DNA from: Clostridium sp. chh4-2
GTDB lineage: Bacteria > Bacillota > Clostridia > Lachnospirales > Lachnospiraceae
DNA length: 64,000 nt
Direction: 5' to 3'
Assembly (NCBI RefSeq): GCF_002899675.1
Contig: NZ_PKUU01000024.1
Span: forward strand, 1 to 64,000
This document shows, one piece after another, positions 61,571 to 64,000 of this stretch. A program made the translations under genes and the position numbers. The notes under the pieces are model-generated. The model saw only the letters and a program-made list of their open reading frames with translations. It was not told where the DNA came from and searched no databases. Numbering within the stretch: the stretch's first letter is position 1; every line of letters begins with the position of its first letter.

Positions 61571-62980
61571 ATGAAGCAAACATATAGAAAAGCTCTGTAC
61601 TTGGGCATACCGGCCGTGGGAGTTCTGTTTTGTTTATGGTATGTCAAAATTGCAACCTATGATATTGTATACACGGATTATATCCGCCTGGTTAACAGCT
61701 ACCTTCCGGATGTATGGAATCCGGACAAGTTCTTCGTACCGGATATTCTGACCAGAATTCCGGTTAATTATTTGGCCAGAATTATCAATGTGACATTTTT
61801 CGGATACAGGACCACCTTTGACATGGGGCTGGGCGTTTTGGGGCTGGGGCTGGCGGCCGTGGTTTTCGCCTGCTACAGTTTAAGGCGCTCTGTTTCGACC
61901 GTATGGTTTCTGCTTTTGATGATCGTCATGTTCAGCCTGAACAAGTGGGAGATGCTGACTAATGGTTCCGGATGGGTGCATTTCCTGGCTTTGGGATGCT
62001 TCTATTACCACTATTCGGTGATTGACCGGGTGTGGAGCCAAGAGGAGAAAAAGGCGGACCGGAAATTGCTGCTGGTGCTTCCCTGGATCATAACATTGGG
62101 AGTTGCCGGGCCGTACTGCGCCATCTATTCGGTTATCCTTATACTGACATATCTATGCCTGTTTTTGCTGGAATGGAAGGGGCCGGAAAGGAAAAAGGAT
62201 ATCCGGTATTTCTGGTATTCCGCCAGCGCATTGATACCTCTTTTACTCTATATGTGGAGCAATTCCTATGCGGTGGAAGATCATGCGGACGCGGTCAATC
62301 TTTCGATTGGAGAAGCATTTGGAATGGACCCGGTATTTCCGGTCCGTTTTCTGATAAAGTCATGCGCATCCATGATATTTGGCGAGGAAGTTTTGAATAA
62401 CTGGATCAGCCCGGAACCGCCCGGCTTGCCGGTGCTTCCGTCCTGGACGGTCTATGTATTGGGCATTGTAGTTATACTCTGCTACCTGTTTGCAATTTGG
62501 CTGAATTTCCGCTATAAGCTGTATGAAAAGACAATTCTTCCGTGTATGCTTTTGGCGGCCGGGGGAATGAACCATCTGCTGATTTTAGTATCCAGATGGA
62601 TATTTATGAAGGATAATTACGGCATGAGTTCCCGCTATGCGCTTCAATATCAGGTGGGCATTCTGGGCATTCTATTGACAATCGCTCTTTTATGGAAGAA
62701 GATGAACGTCAGGGCCGTGAGAGCGGGAGCTGTTGTCTGCTGTATGATATTTCTTGTAGGAAATGGCTATACCACATATAAGGAGATGAAAAAAGCTCCA
62801 TACCGGGAGGAATACGGGGCGCGAATCGCAGCTGCGGCGCTGCAGTTTGAGGAATTGAGCGATGATGAGCTGAGAGAAACCTTTGACTACAGAAGGAGCA
62901 GGGAAGACAGCGGACAGAAGGTGAGAAGTGCGCTGGAGATATTGAAAGAGCAAAACTGGAATGTGTTCAGAGGACGATAA
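61571..62980 (+). CDS. Polytopic membrane protein, GT-C-like, unknown function
   Basis: A 469-residue protein with about 10-11 hydrophobic helices and a soluble C-terminal tail of about 65 residues. In the first outer loop VYTDYIRLVNSYLPDVW holds an acidic residue at the place where GT-C enzymes have theirs. It resembles the DUF6056-like group. Starts after GAGGGAG. It precedes CDP-sugar genes, so it probably serves glycan assembly. Confidence 0.55.
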   Translation: MKQTYRKALYLGIPAVGVLFCLWYVKIATYDIVYTDYIRLVNSYLPDVWNPDKFFVPDILTRIPVNYLARIINVTFFGYRTTFDMGLGVLGLGLAAVVFACYSLRRSVSTVWFLLLMIVMFSLNKWEMLTNGSGWVHFLALGCFYYHYSVIDRVWSQEEKKADRKLLLVLPWIITLGVAGPYCAIYSVILILTYLCLFLLEWKGPERKKDIRYFWYSASALIPLLLYMWSNSYAVEDHADAVNLSIGEAFGMDPVFPVRFLIKSCASMIFGEEVLNNWISPEPPGLPVLPSWTVYVLGIVVILCYLFAIWLNFRYKLYEKTILPCMLLAAGGMNHLLILVSRWIFMKDNYGMSSRYALQYQVGILGILLTIALLWKKMNVRAVRAGAVVCCMIFLVGNGYTTYKEMKKAPYREEYGARIAAAALQFEELSDDELRETFDYRRSREDSGQKVRSALEILKEQNWNVFRGR

Positions 62981-62985
62981 AATGA

Positions 62986-63107
62986 GAATTCAGGCCGCCA
63001 AGGCGGCAGAACAGAGAGGGCAGTGGGAAGTTCCTTCCCACGCAGAGTTTGGAAAAACCATTCCAAACTCCACGAATTCAGGCCGCCATGGCGGCAGAAC
63101 AGAGAGG
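62986..63107 (+). repeat. Duplicated leader with four hairpins before rfbF
   Basis: A 34-base unit (GAATTCAGGCCGCCA...AGAGAGG) occurs at 62986-63019 and 63074-63107 with one difference. Each has a GCCGCC/GGCGGC hairpin and ends in the Shine-Dalgarno AGAGAGG. Between them lie hairpins GTGGGAAG/CTTCCCAC (63023-63041) and GAGTTTGGAA/TTCCAAACTC (63045-63070). Only the second copy has a well-placed ATG; the first is followed at once by an in-frame GTG (63023). Confidence 0.75.
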
Positions 63108-63112
63108 TAGAT

Positions 63113-63889
63113 ATGAAAGTTGTAATTTTGGCAGGAGGTCTTGGGACCAGAATCAGTGAGGAAAGCCATTTAAAACCAAAGCCGATGATCGAGATCGGTG
63201 AAAAGCCGATTCTCTGGCATATTATGAAATATTATTCCCAGTTCGGATTCCACGAATTTGTGATCTGTCTGGGCTATAAGCAGTATGTGGTAAAAGAGTT
63301 TTTTGCGGATTATTTCCTCCATACTTCGGATGTGACCTTTGATCTGGCTAATAATAAGATGGAAGTGCACAATAACTATTCGGAACCGTGGAAGGTAACG
63401 CTTGTGGATACCGGGCTTCATACCATGACCGGAGGCAGAATCAAACGGATCAGGGAATATATAGGGAACGAGCCGTTTATGCTCACTTACGGCGACGGAG
63501 TTTCCACGGTGGATTTAAAGGCTTTGGAAGAGTTCCACAGAAGCCATGGAAAGATTGCTACCATCACCACGGTAAACCTGGGACAGATGAAGGGCGTGCT
63601 GGATATCGATGACAGCAACACCATCCGTTCTTTCCGTGAAAAGGATGACAATGACGGTGCGCTGATAAACGGCGGGTTCATGGTGATGAATCCTGAGATA
63701 TTTGACTATTTGAAAGATGACAGCACCGTATTTGAGCAGGAGCCGATGCAGCGTCTGGCGGAAGAAGGCCAGTTGATGTCCTTCTATCATGACGGCTTCT
63801 GGCAGTGTATGGATACTCAGAGAGAAATGATGAAATTAGAGAGCCTGTGGCAGTCAGGGCAGGCGCCGTGGAAGGTTTGGGAAAATTAA
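63113..63889 (+). CDS. rfbF: Glucose-1-phosphate cytidylyltransferase
   Basis: A 258-residue enzyme making CDP-glucose from CTP and glucose-1-phosphate. LAGGLGTRISEESHLKPKPM is the RfbF form of the nucleotidyltransferase signature, and LTYGDGVSTVDL and KEFFADYFLHTSDVTFDL are typical of this enzyme. ATG 63113 has AGAGAGG five bases upstream; an in-frame extension to 63023 lies in the hairpin leader. First gene of CDP-sugar synthesis; overlaps rfbG by one base. Confidence 0.95.
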   Translation: MKVVILAGGLGTRISEESHLKPKPMIEIGEKPILWHIMKYYSQFGFHEFVICLGYKQYVVKEFFADYFLHTSDVTFDLANNKMEVHNNYSEPWKVTLVDTGLHTMTGGRIKRIREYIGNEPFMLTYGDGVSTVDLKALEEFHRSHGKIATITTVNLGQMKGVLDIDDSNTIRSFREKDDNDGALINGGFMVMNPEIFDYLKDDSTVFEQEPMQRLAEEGQLMSFYHDGFWQCMDTQREMMKLESLWQSGQAPWKVWEN

Positions 63890-64000
63890 TGAAAGATTTT
63901 TATCAGGGAAAAAAAGTATTGGTAACCGGCCATACGGGATTTAAAGGTTCCTGGCTTTGCAGAATGCTGACCCTTTCCGGGGCAGAGGTAACCGGATATG
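63889..64000 (+). CDS. rfbG: CDP-glucose 4,6-dehydratase, N-terminal part (cut by window end)
   Basis: The first 37 codons read MKDFYQGKKVLVTGHTGFKGSWL..., the NAD-binding GHTGFKGSW form specific to CDP-glucose dehydratase. The start (TAATG) shares one base with the rfbF stop. It yields CDP-4-keto-6-deoxyglucose, precursor of 3,6-dideoxyhexoses and other CDP-sugars. Confidence 0.9.
   Translation, partial: MKDFYQGKKVLVTGHTGFKGSWLCRMLTLSGAEVTGY

Noticed and set aside
62986..63107. CRISPR-like direct repeats
   Set aside because: Only two units, each with Shine-Dalgarno end and internal hairpin; no array and no cas genes.
1..64000. tRNA or rRNA genes
   Set aside because: No cloverleaf or rRNA-like segments were noticed by eye. 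A dedicated tRNA search would be needed to exclude them fully.

Overview
The window looks like the chromosome of a gut-type Clostridia, most likely a Lachnospiraceae relative of the Enterocloster/Hungatella/Lachnoclostridium group. The grounds are protein style (BioY-type biotin operon, clostridial ChW wall domain, DeoR/ROK sugar regulators), strong AGGAGG-type Shine-Dalgarno sites, sigma-A promoters and a moderate GC content. The species cannot be fixed from the sequence. No rRNA, tRNA, CRISPR array, phage or intact transposase gene was seen.

Layout. 306-9547: surface-glycan block with an MBOAT/AlgJ-like O-acylation pair, a DeoR regulator with a P-loop kinase, UDP-galactopyranose mutase, two GT2 enzymes and a Wzx-like flippase. 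9639-13233: bioYBDA under two tandem BirA operators. 13313-14773 (minus): secreted L,D-transpeptidase with ChW and wall-binding repeats. 14974-25663: second glycan block (GT8, GT2s, DegT aminotransferase with ATP-grasp ligase, second flippase, DUF2304, DUF2142, rfbC, ABC permease). 25664-28327: a 2.7 kb interruption between the ABC permease and its ATPase, holding a small coiled-coil gene, a DUF362 gene, a giant palindrome, hairpin repeats and a MITE. 28328-43674: third glycan block with the ABC ATPase, methyltransferase, a 1034-residue fused glycosyltransferase, a complete GDP-D-glycero-D-manno-heptose gene set (hddC, hddA, gmhB, gmhA), an LtaS-like enzyme and GT-C-like membrane proteins. 43809-51194: FGGY kinase and DeoR regulator divergent from a five-gene sugar operon (epimerase, alcohol dehydrogenase, OYE-like flavoprotein, DeoC-like aldolase, DUF1097). 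51301-55316: two ROK regulators and a zinc dehydrogenase. 55418-60969: permease, hydantoinase/oxoprolinase, HExxH protein and FAD oxidoreductase. 61571-64000: glycan genes again, ending in CDP-glucose genes rfbF and rfbG (cut by the window edge).

Together the glycan genes make or use UDP-Galf, dTDP-rhamnose (rfbC only), GDP-heptose and CDP-glucose derivatives, and export products through two flippases and one ABC transporter. No initiating phosphoglycosyl transferase or obvious Wzy polymerase was recognised.

The most unusual signal is a set of five giant near-palindromes (about 250-290 nt; one cut by the window edge). Two copies share an almost identical core but have completely different, yet self-complementary, outer arms. 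All four complete copies carry a TAAG-N5-CTAA motif twice in direct orientation inside the inverted arms. I do not recognise this element. A 133-nt IS66-like MITE (two copies, 8-bp target duplications) and a five-copy hairpin family at module boundaries add to a picture of a recombining glycan locus.
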